Of a stretch of 7,241 nucleotides of DNA, positions 1 through 5,939 are shown piece after piece (the first letter of the stretch is position 1; the number at the start of each line of letters is the position of its first letter). Source of the stretch: Planctomycetota bacterium. GTDB taxonomy: Bacteria; Planctomycetota; UBA1135; UBA2386. The translations under genes and the position numbers were made by a program. The stretch spans positions 1 through 7,241 of the forward strand of contig QJVU01000660.1 of the NCBI GenBank assembly GCA_003235605.1. The letters are read 5' to 3'. Below the pieces are notes generated by a model. That model had not been told where the DNA came from. It searched no databases and saw nothing but the letters and a program-made list of their open reading frames with translations.

Positions 1-1
1 A

Positions 2-1318
2 CTCCCGGTAGACCGCCACATTCGAGTTCTCGAGGGCGGCCCCCGAGAACCGGTCCATGGCGTAGCCGAGCCTCGGGTTGCCGATCAGGCCGGCCGACAT
101 CATGCCTATGCCCCCCATGATGCTGATCGCCACCGCACCGGTCTGCGGAAACCGGTCGCTTCCCACGGCCAGCATGGTGGGCCAGAAGAAGGTCTTGCCG
201 ACCGCGTACACGGCCAACGCCAGCATCGCGCCGCCAAACGTGTCGATGCCGCTGGCAAGGTTGAGGCCGAGGCAGGCCAGGACGGCACAGGTCAGGAGGA
301 TGCCGATCGGGGAGAGTCCGAGCCGTTTCTCGATGAAGTCGGCGCAGAACCGCAGGCTGAACATGATCGCCGAGGTGAAGACGAACAGGATCTTGCCCTG
401 GGTCGGTGTGAGGATGTTGCCGGTGATGTTCTGGATCCAGCCATCGGTGCCAAGCTCCACGGCGCCGATCAGGGCGTGGGTCACGAACAGCACGAACAGC
501 AGCCACGCGCCCGGGGAGAAGTTGGTGATCACCGCTGCCCCGATCATGCAGGCGCCAGCGATGCCGTAGGCCAGCACGCTCGGCATGGCGCTGTCGTCCG
601 GGAACAGGGGCGGCAGGACGTCCCGGAAGAACAGCAGGAGCAGGCAGCAGACGATGAGCCCCCCGGCGATGCCGACGTCACGGAACCGTTCTCCGAGTTT
701 CAGTCCCTTCTGCGTCGCCTCGGACTGAGGCATGTGTTGTCCGAGGAACATCAGGCCGTAGGCAGCGGTGGGGAGGAGGAACAGGGCGAGCTGCCACTGC
801 CAGGTGAGGTGTTCGGACAGGGTCCAGCCCACGAGACCGCCGAGCACGAGCCCTCCCGGCCAGCTGGCGTGGAGGATGTTGAGGTAGTGGGTCCGGTTGT
901 TCGGAAACAGTGTCGCCACCAGGGGGTTGGCCACCGCCTCGAGGGTGCCGTTGGCAAGACCGAACAGAAAGGTGCCCCAGTACAGGAGGTGGTAGTTGGT
1001 CTCCTTCGCGTAGCCGATGTCGGTCAGGAAGGTGATGATCGCTGAGGACGCGTGGAACAGGAACGCCGCGATCACCAGCTTGCCGTAGCCGATCCGGTCG
1101 CAGATCAGGCCACCGGTGATGATCCCGAAGCAGAACGAGCTGAACATGGCGCCCTGGATGGCGCCGAGCTCCTGGCCCACGAAGCCGAACTCCGCGCCCC
1201 AGTCGGCGAGGATTCCCCCGCGAACACCGAAGCCGAGACCCGCTGCGAGAATGGCCATGAAACCGGCCCACAACAGGCGACCGGCATTGGGAGCGATTCC
1301 GTCTTCCTTCAAATTCAT
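2..1318 (-). CDS. MFS permease, N-terminal 439 residues (runs off left edge)
   Basis: The minus strand reads open from an ATG at 1318 down to base 2 with no stop, giving 439 residues; the C-terminus lies outside the window. It is an inner-membrane secondary transporter, probably ion-coupled; the substrate is unknown. The protein is very hydrophobic, with helices visible near residues 15-37, 53-72, 80-100, 111-136, 153-167, 174-193, 214-231, 247-266, 271-289, 308-325, 335-355, 362-384 and 395-413. The MFS loop 2-3 motif is clear at 69-80 ([12 protein letters not shown], with D74, R75, G77 and K80). The segment VELGTDGWI at 287-295 recalls the seventh helix of the fucose/glucose permease (FHS) type, which is a memory-based resemblance only. 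No good Shine-Dalgarno precedes the start and no in-frame ATG lies nearby upstream, so this start is the best available. It is divergent from the ABC exporter gene. Confidence 0.88.
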   Translation of the reverse strand, partial: MNLKEDGIAPNAGRLLWAGFMAILAAGLGFGVRGGILADWGAEFGFVGQELGAIQGAMFSSFCFGIITGGLICDRIGYGKLVIAAFLFHASSAIITFLTDIGYAKETNYHLLYWGTFLFGLANGTLEAVANPLVATLFPNNRTHYLNILHASWPGGLVLGGLVGWTLSEHLTWQWQLALFLLPTAAYGLMFLGQHMPQSEATQKGLKLGERFRDVGIAGGLIVCCLLLLFFRDVLPPLFPDDSAMPSVLAYGIAGACMIGAAVITNFSPGAWLLFVLFVTHALIGAVELGTDGWIQNITGNILTPTQGKILFVFTSAIMFSLRFCADFIEKRLGLSPIGILLTCAVLACLGLNLASGIDTFGGAMLALAVYAVGKTFFWPTMLAVGSDRFPQTGAVAISIMGGIGMMSAGLIGNPRLGYAMDRFSGAALENSNVAVYRE

Positions 1319-1522
1319 GGGCGTGCCAGGCCGCGAAAAGGGATGGGTGGCATGGAGCTCAGAGACTCCGACGGTCTCGCGATTGTGGGTCGGAGGTGAG
1401 ACGACCGGAGTGCAGCTGTCCCCGCATGGCTGCCATTCAAGACGATCACACTTCCCCGCAGGAAAGATTTCCCCCGGGGAAACAGATAGGGGATTCGGGC
1501 ACCATGACATGGGCCCGTTCGA

Positions 1523-1537
1523 AACAGCACCGCTGTT
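1523..1537 (+). promoter_or_regulatory. Hairpin competing with the terminator (possible antiterminator)
   Basis: AACAGC (1523-1528) is a perfect complement to GCTGTT (1532-1537) around an ACC loop. These bases include 1529-1533, the left arm of the terminator stem, so the two hairpins cannot form together. Mutually exclusive stems beside a T-run are the classic layout of transcription attenuation. That reading is an inference from pairing alone. Confidence 0.35.
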
Positions 1538-1551
1538 CACGCGGTTTTTTT
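1529..1551 (+). terminator. Intrinsic terminator 85 bases upstream of the ABC exporter start
   Basis: A five-base-pair stem, ACCGC (1529-1533) with GCGGT (1541-1545), closes a seven-base loop and is followed immediately by T residues through 1551. This is the layout of a Rho-independent terminator on the plus strand. The stem is short, which lowers confidence. It lies between the MFS start and the ABC start, so no annotated gene ends here. It therefore either terminates an unannotated transcript or acts as an attenuator in the ABC leader. Confidence 0.5.
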
Positions 1552-1592
1552 GGGCCAAGCCCCCCGACCGCACCCGGTCGCCTAGGCTGTCC

Positions 1593-1623
1593 CCTCGGTA
1601 GGATATGTTCTTTGCGACCGAGG
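1593..1623 (+). promoter_or_regulatory. Hairpin over the ABC exporter translation-initiation region
   Basis: CCTCGGT (1593-1599) pairs perfectly with ACCGAGG (1617-1623) across a 17-base loop. The right arm contains GAGG (1620-1623), the only Shine-Dalgarno-like word before the ABC start. It is 13 bases from the ATG at 1637, further than usual. A second perfect stem, CGACCG/CGGTCG, lies just upstream at 1565-1580 with a CACC loop. Its right arm could pair instead with CGACCG at 1615-1620. Folding here could modulate translation; this is inferred. Confidence 0.3.
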
Positions 1624-1636
1624 CCGAGATCTGAAG

Positions 1637-3442
1637 ATGGGACGCGATGCGCGCAAGAGCCTGGATCTCTACCTACGACTCCTTGCGCATGCGCGCCCGC
1701 ACCGGCGTCAGATAGTCGGGTACTTCCTGCTGTGCCTCTTGGGGACGCCGCTGGCGCTCCTGCTGCCTGTGCCCCTCAAGATCATCTTCGACTCGGTGCT
1801 GGGCGACCAGCCGCTCCCCTGGTTCCTGGCCTGGTTGCCTGAAGGGGCGGGGGGACCGGAAGGCGGCGTGCTCCTGGCCGTCGGCATCCTGCTGCTCGTG
1901 ACGCTGCTCGTGCAACTGCAGGGTTTTGCCAAGGGTGTTCTCCGCACCTACACCGGCGAGCGGATGGTCCTCGGCTTTCGCGCCATGCTGTTCCGCCACG
2001 CACAGCGCCTGTCCCTGGCCTACCACGATGCCAAGGGCACGGCGGACTCCATCTACCGCATCCAGTACGACGCGTCTGCCATCGAGCACGTGGCTATCGA
2101 TGGCATCATGAGCTTCGTGACGAGCGCGACCACGCTCGTTGCGATGATCGGGGTCACGGCCTGGCTCAACCTGAAACTCGCGCTCGTCGCGCTGGCGGTG
2201 GCGCCCTTCCTGTTCCACACGACGCGTCTTCACGGCAAGCGATTGCGCCGGGAGTGGCGAGAGGTCAAGAACCTGGAGAGCTCCGCGCTCAAGGTGGTCC
2301 AGGAGTCCCTTGGCGCCGTGCGCGTCGTGAAGGCCTTCGGCCGGGAGGACCACCATGGTGAGCACCTCGAACGGCGTTCGAACCTGGGTCTCTCTGCCAA
2401 GATCAAGGTGGTGCTGTCCCAGGGTTGGCTCACCGTGAGCATCGGCATGACGACTGCGTGCGGCACCGCCGCGGTGTTGTTCTTCGGCGTGCGCGATGTC
2501 CAGGCGGGCGTCCTGACGACCGGCAACCTGCTGGTGGTGATGAGCTACCTGGCCCAGCTGTATGGACCGCTCAAATCCCTGGGCAAGAAGGCTGCAACGG
2601 TGCAGAGATCCCTGGCCAGCGCGGAGCGGGCCTTCACGCTTCTGGACGAAGCGCCGGAGGTTTCGGAGGCGAAGCACCCCAAGCCCCTCGCGCGGGCGGC
2701 AGGCGCGATCCAATTCCAGGGCGTGTCGTTCCGGTACGGCGACCACGGCACCCACGCGGTGCGCGACGTATCGCTGGAGGTGGCACCGGGAACCAGGGTC
2801 GGGATCGCGGGCCACACGGGGGCCGGCAAGACCACGCTGATGAACCTGCTGTGCCGCTTCTATGATCCCCAGGACGGCCGCGTGCTGGTGGACGGTGTGG
2901 ACATCCGAGAGTACCGGCTGGTCGACCTCCGGGATCAGTTCAGCATCGTGCTCCAGGAGCCGGTGCTGTTCTCCAACAGCATCTTCGACAACATCGCCTA
3001 TGCGCGCCCGGATGCCAGCCGGGAGGAGGTCGAAGCTGCCGCCAGGGCTGCCGGGGCCCACGAGTTCATCCTGGCGCTGCCGGACGGCTACGAGACCCTG
3101 GTGGGGGAGCGCGGCATGCGGCTTTCCGGCGGCGAGAGGCAGCGGGTATCCCTGGCGCGGGCGTTCCTCAAGGATGCACGGATCCTGATCCTCGACGAGC
3201 CCACCAGCTCCGTGGACATCAAGACCGAGGCCGAGATCATGGCGGCGATGGAGCGCCTCATGGAGGGGCGCACGACCTTCATGATCGCGCACCGGCTGAG
3301 CACCTTGGAGCACTGTGACCAGGTAGTCGTCCTCGAGAAGGGCCGCGTGCTGAGCATGGGGCCTGCCAAGGCGCAGGTCCGTTTCCTGGACAAGGTCGTC
3401 AGCAGCGAGGCGGAGGCGAAGGGGAGGCAGACCGGCGCCTGA
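1637..3442 (+). CDS. ABC exporter half-transporter, permease fused to ATPase (MsbA-like architecture)
   Basis: This complete 601-residue protein has the membrane domain followed by the nucleotide-binding domain, the usual layout and length of a type IV (MsbA/Sav1866-like) exporter that works as a homodimer in the inner membrane. Six helices are visible near residues 26-46, 77-97, 157-177, 179-196, 262-284 and 294-312. The ATPase domain has an A-loop tyrosine (Y367), Walker [10 protein letters not shown] (392-400, K398), a Q-loop glutamine (Q440), signature LSGGERQR (496-503), Walker B ILILDE with D520 and catalytic E521, a D-loop reading SSVD rather than the common SALD, and the H-loop histidine H552. 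All catalytic residues are present, so it should be active. Substrate is unknown; lipid, peptide or drug export are all possible. There is no partner half-transporter beside it, which fits a homodimer. The start is the ATG giving a typical short cytoplasmic lead-in; its ribosome binding site is weak. The Tex gene follows after 175 bases. Confidence 0.95.
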   Translation: MGRDARKSLDLYLRLLAHARPHRRQIVGYFLLCLLGTPLALLLPVPLKIIFDSVLGDQPLPWFLAWLPEGAGGPEGGVLLAVGILLLVTLLVQLQGFAKGVLRTYTGERMVLGFRAMLFRHAQRLSLAYHDAKGTADSIYRIQYDASAIEHVAIDGIMSFVTSATTLVAMIGVTAWLNLKLALVALAVAPFLFHTTRLHGKRLRREWREVKNLESSALKVVQESLGAVRVVKAFGREDHHGEHLERRSNLGLSAKIKVVLSQGWLTVSIGMTTACGTAAVLFFGVRDVQAGVLTTGNLLVVMSYLAQLYGPLKSLGKKAATVQRSLASAERAFTLLDEAPEVSEAKHPKPLARAAGAIQFQGVSFRYGDHGTHAVRDVSLEVAPGTRVGIAGHTGAGKTTLMNLLCRFYDPQDGRVLVDGVDIREYRLVDLRDQFSIVLQEPVLFSNSIFDNIAYARPDASREEVEAAARAAGAHEFILALPDGYETLVGERGMRLSGGERQRVSLARAFLKDARILILDEPTSSVDIKTEAEIMAAMERLMEGRTTFMIAHRLSTLEHCDQVVVLEKGRVLSMGPAKAQVRFLDKVVSSEAEAKGRQTGA

Positions 3443-3458
3443 TCGCCCGCCAGCGATC
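3441..3458 (+). other. Small hairpin overlapping the ABC exporter stop codon
   Basis: GATCGC (3441-3446) pairs perfectly with GCGATC (3453-3458) around a six-base loop, beginning within the TGA stop codon of the ABC gene. A second perfect stem, GGACCC (3491-3496) with GGGTCC (3500-3505), follows. Neither has a T-tract, so they are not convincing intrinsic terminators. They may stabilise the transcript 3' end or be chance stems in GC-rich DNA. Confidence 0.3.
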
Positions 3459-3571
3459 TGCCCGATGCGCGGTGGTTCCCCCGGCGGGATGGACCCGTCG
3501 GGTCCTGGTCTGAAGCGCGTCCGGACCGGATGGGCAATCCACTACAGCCGCAGGGAGATGCGTCCGAGGGA

Positions 3572-3615
3572 GAGGACCGGGAGTCGAGGACGGGGAGGTC
3601 GAGGACCGGGAGGTT
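3572..3615 (+). repeat. Three tandem Shine-Dalgarno-like repeats before tex
   Basis: Three near-identical units stand head to tail: GAGGACCGGGAGTC (3572-3585), GAGGACGGGGAGGTC (3586-3600) and GAGGACCGGGAGGTT (3601-3615). Each carries a purine-rich GGGAG core. The last core, GGGAGG at 3608-3613, sits four bases before the ATG at 3618 and is the probable ribosome binding site of tex. The array also reads in frame with tex as an Arg/Gly-rich stretch if translation began at the ATG at 3558. Confidence 0.75.
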
Positions 3616-3617
3616 CC

Positions 3618-5888
3618 ATGGATCCATTGCTCCGAAGGGCGGCGGGTGACGCCGGCGTCGATGTGAAACAGGCTCACGTTGTTGCGGAGCTCCTCGAGGG
3701 GGGAGCGACCATTCCGTTCATTGCCCGCTATCGAAAGGAAGCCACCGGCGGCCTGGACGAGGTCCAGCTCGGAGCCATCCGGGATGCCCTGAAGCGCGGC
3801 CGGAAGCTGGAGGAGCGTCGCGCGGCAATCCTCGACTCGATCCGGAAGCAGGGCAAGCTGACCCCCGCTCTGCGCAAGCGTGTCCGGGCCTGCGAGAGTC
3901 GCGCCGAATTGGAGGACCTCTACCTCCCCTATCGCCCCAAGCGCCGCACCCGTGCCACCGTGGCCCGGGAGCAGGGGCTCGAGCCCCTGGCAGACTGTCT
4001 CTGGGACCAGGAGCTGGAGCCGGGCGCCGTCGAGAACCTGGCGAAGCAGTTCGTCAACAACAGGAAGAGGGTCTTTGGCCCCGAACAAGCCCTGGCGGGG
4101 GCCTGCGACATCCTCGCCGAGCGCATAGTTGCCCTCCCGGAAGTCCGTCAAGAAATCCGCCGGCTGTTTCGCGAACAGGGAGCGGTCTGCGCCGAACCCC
4201 CGAAGGGGAGCGGCAAGGGCAAGAACAGCCGGAAGGGCAGGAAGGACACGACGGGCCAGACGGGCAAGAAGGACAAGAAGGGCAAGAAGGACAAGAAGGC
4301 GGGTAAGGAGGGAGAGAGCGCAGGCGACAGGTTCAAGGACTACTACCACTGGAACGAGCCCCTCTCCCAGGTTCCTGCTCATCGTCTCCTGGCGCTGTTG
4401 CGCGGCGAGAAAGAGAAGGCGCTGTCGCTCAAGTTCGCCGTCAATGTGGACAAGGCCCATCGATCGATCCAGCGCCGGGTGATTCGCAATCCCCGGTCGG
4501 GATCGAGCTCTTTGTGCGAGAAGGCCGGAGCGGAAGCCTACGATCGCATGCTGGCGAAACAGATGGAGACGGAGATCCGCGAGGAGCTCAAGGAGCAGGC
4601 CGACTTCGCGGCGGTGGAGACCTTCGCGAGCAATCTGCGGGACCTGCTGATGGCAGCGCCGCTGCCCGACACCGTCGTCCTGGCCATCGACCCCGGCTTC
4701 CGCACCGGTTGCAAGTTCGCGGTCCTCGGTCCCACAGGCCGCCTGTTGGAGCACGGCGTGGTGTATCCCACCGAGCCCCGCAAGGACCTGGAGGGCACCC
4801 ACAAGGCCTTCGATGCCCTCTTGGAGCGACACCCGATCGGAGCCGTTGCCGTTGGCAACGGCACCGGCGGGCGCGAGACCGAGGCGGTGGTCCGGGACTA
4901 CCTGCGGAAACGTGGCAAGCAAGACATCGCGGTCGTCCTGGTGAACGAGGCCGGGGCGTCCGTCTACTCCGCGTCGCCCGTCGCCCGCGAGGAGTTCCCC
5001 GACCTCGACGTGACGGTCCGCGGCGCCATCTCCATCGGCCGGCGCCTCCAGGATCCCCTGGCGGAGCTGGTGAAGCTGGACCCGAGCTCCCTGGGCGTGG
5101 GAGAGTACCAACACGACGTCGACCAGCAGCTCTTGCAGGAGAAGCTCGACGAGGTGGTGACATCCTGCGTGAACCACGTCGGCGTCGACGTGAATACCGC
5201 CTCCGCGGCCCTGCTGGCACGGGTTGCAGGCGTGGGCAAGAAGCTCGCGAAGGCCATCGTGGCCTATCGGGAGAAGCATGGCCCGTTCACTTCTCGCAAG
5301 CAGCTCCGCCGTGTCCCGGGACTTGGAGCCAAGACCTTCGAGCAGGCCGCGGGCTTTCTGCGGGTACGCGGCGAGAACCTCCTCGACAACTCCGCCATCC
5401 ATCCGGAGCGCTACGGGTTCGTCGAGAGGTTGAGCCGGGACCTGGGCGTGTCCCTCGAGGAGTTGGTGGGTAACGCGACCCTGGTGGACTGCATCGACGC
5501 CGATCGGTACCGAGGTGACGAGGTGGGGGCTCTCACCCTCGAGGACATCCTCGACGAGATCCGCAAGCCGGGTCGCGATCCTCGGGCCGACTTCACCCCG
5601 GTGCACTTCCGAGAGGACGTGCGGGCGCCCGAGGACCTGCAGGAGGGGATGATCCTCGAAGGCATGGTCACCAACGTGACGCCCTTCGGGGCCTTCGTGG
5701 ACATCGGGGTCCACCGCGACGGCCTGGTCCACATCAGCCAGCTTGCCGACAGCTTCGTCGAGGACGCCCACGAGGTCGTCAAGGTAGGCGAACGGGTGCG
5801 GGTGCGCGTCCTCGACGTCGACCACGAACGGGAGCGCATTTCCTTGTCCATGAAGGACCTGGACGCGGCTCCCGTGTCGCCGAAGTAG
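3618..5888 (+). CDS. tex: Tex family RNA-binding protein (YqgF, helix-hairpin-helix and S1 domains)
   Basis: The product is 756 residues, close to the roughly 770 of E. coli Tex. Tex is a cytoplasmic nucleic-acid-binding protein linked to transcription and RNA metabolism; its biochemical role is not fully settled. Domains in order are a helical Tex N-terminal region (1 to about 195, with the hallmark PFIARYRKE and LEDLYLPYRPKRRTR motifs), a Lys/Gly-rich linker (196-238), an RNase-H-like YqgF domain starting near 354 (AIDPGFRTG, D358), the conserved EFPDLDVTVRGAISIGRRLQDP segment in 20-residue reach of its core, a helix-hairpin-helix domain at about 526-583 (VPGLG at 566-570), and a C-terminal S1 domain at about 677-746 (GMILEG, FGAFVDIG, DGLVHIS). 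The protein ends ten residues after S1, without the long basic tail of E. coli Tex. I chose the ATG at 3618 because it has GGGAGG just upstream and matches where family members begin; in-frame starts at 3465 and 3558 are less likely. It may be cotranscribed with the ABC gene. Confidence 0.96.
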   Translation: MDPLLRRAAGDAGVDVKQAHVVAELLEGGATIPFIARYRKEATGGLDEVQLGAIRDALKRGRKLEERRAAILDSIRKQGKLTPALRKRVRACESRAELEDLYLPYRPKRRTRATVAREQGLEPLADCLWDQELEPGAVENLAKQFVNNRKRVFGPEQALAGACDILAERIVALPEVRQEIRRLFREQGAVCAEPPKGSGKGKNSRKGRKDTTGQTGKKDKKGKKDKKAGKEGESAGDRFKDYYHWNEPLSQVPAHRLLALLRGEKEKALSLKFAVNVDKAHRSIQRRVIRNPRSGSSSLCEKAGAEAYDRMLAKQMETEIREELKEQADFAAVETFASNLRDLLMAAPLPDTVVLAIDPGFRTGCKFAVLGPTGRLLEHGVVYPTEPRKDLEGTHKAFDALLERHPIGAVAVGNGTGGRETEAVVRDYLRKRGKQDIAVVLVNEAGASVYSASPVAREEFPDLDVTVRGAISIGRRLQDPLAELVKLDPSSLGVGEYQHDVDQQLLQEKLDEVVTSCVNHVGVDVNTASAALLARVAGVGKKLAKAIVAYREKHGPFTSRKQLRRVPGLGAKTFEQAAGFLRVRGENLLDNSAIHPERYGFVERLSRDLGVSLEELVGNATLVDCIDADRYRGDEVGALTLEDILDEIRKPGRDPRADFTPVHFREDVRAPEDLQEGMILEGMVTNVTPFGAFVDIGVHRDGLVHISQLADSFVEDAHEVVKVGERVRVRVLDVDHERERISLSMKDLDAAPVSPK
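4203..4331 (+). other. Lys/Gly-rich low-complexity insertion in Tex (residues 196-238)
   Basis: Between the N-terminal region and the conserved FKDYYHWNEPL segment lie 43 residues containing 14 lysines and three arginines, with glycines and aspartates but no large hydrophobic residue. In E. coli Tex, recalled from memory, the same junction is a linker of roughly a dozen residues. The segment is predicted to be disordered and strongly positive, so it could add nonspecific RNA or DNA contacts; that role is inferred. Confidence 0.75.
4263..4298 (+). repeat. Exact 18-base tandem duplication inside tex
   Basis: GGCAAGAAGGACAAGAAG occurs twice with no mismatch, at 4263-4280 and 4281-4298, encoding GKKDKK twice. 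The 18-base period keeps the reading frame. The perfect match even at synonymous positions suggests a recent duplication, probably by replication slippage, or homogenisation. Confidence 0.9.
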
Positions 5889-5939
5889 CTGCAGCCGACG
5901 TGGTCCGAGGGCTGCCCAAACGTACTCCCAGTCGTACCC

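Larger units (their letters stand above)
1366..1551 (+). ncRNA. Candidate structured leader or small RNA ending in an intrinsic terminator
   Basis: Read on the plus strand, this stretch can form successive hairpins. (A) CTCCGAC 1366-1372 pairs with GTCGGAG 1389-1395. (B) GCAGC 1412-1416 pairs with GCTGC 1429-1433. (C) TTCCCCG 1452-1458 pairs with CGGGGAA 1475-1481, enclosing an inner GGAA/TTCC stem at 1461-1464 and 1469-1472 with an AGAT loop. (D) CGGGC 1496-1500 and CCAT 1502-1505 pair with ATGG 1509-1512 and GCCCG 1513-1517, with one bulged A at 1501. (E) A terminator hairpin follows. Orientation is set by the T-run, which exists only on the plus strand. It could be a cis-acting leader of the ABC exporter or an independent small RNA. 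I recognise no known riboswitch, SRP RNA or tmRNA consensus. GC-rich DNA forms chance stems, so this rests on the number and order of hairpins and needs covariation support. Confidence 0.35.
1319..1636. other. Divergent intergenic region rich in inverted repeats
   Basis: This 318-base gap separates the start codons of the MFS permease (minus strand) and the ABC exporter (plus strand), so both promoters should lie here. I found no convincing sigma-70 -35/-10 pair for either gene; TAGGAT at 1599-1604 is only a weak -10-like element. What stands out is a run of perfect inverted repeats at 1366-1395, 1412-1433, 1452-1481, 1496-1517, 1523-1537, 1529-1545, 1565-1580 and 1593-1623. One carries a T-tract on the plus strand. 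No protein-coding gene is convincing, although an 18-codon frame (1343-1399) is possible. Confidence 0.7.

Noticed and set aside
476..1399. Plus-strand open frames in the MFS region
   Set aside because: The minus strand encodes a continuous hydrophobic permease with motif A; the plus-strand frames are charged, compositionally odd shadows.
1513..1530. GTTCGAAAC resembling a tRNA T-loop near 1517
   Set aside because: The flanking bases do not form a T-stem, acceptor or anticodon arm, so no tRNA can be built here.
1673..3313. Open frame of 546 codons on the minus strand opposite the ABC exporter
   Set aside because: The plus strand encodes a complete ABC exporter with all motifs; the antisense product is a low-complexity His/Arg/Gln-rich shadow.
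3519..3526. GTCCGGAC palindrome in the spacer before tex as an operator
   Set aside because: An eight-base palindrome is common by chance in GC-rich DNA and there is no second copy in the window's regulatory regions to support it.
3399..5825. Very long open frame (808 codons) on the minus strand opposite tex
   Set aside because: It mirrors the tex gene almost exactly. The plus-strand product has every Tex domain, whereas the antisense product has no recognisable motif. Long antisense frames are expected opposite GC-rich genes.
5891..5915. Inverted repeat GCAGCC/GGCTGC between tex and the convergent gene as a terminator
   Set aside because: The stem is six pairs with a 13-base loop and no T-tract on either strand, so it is not a convincing intrinsic terminator. 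Terminators for the convergent genes are otherwise not visible.
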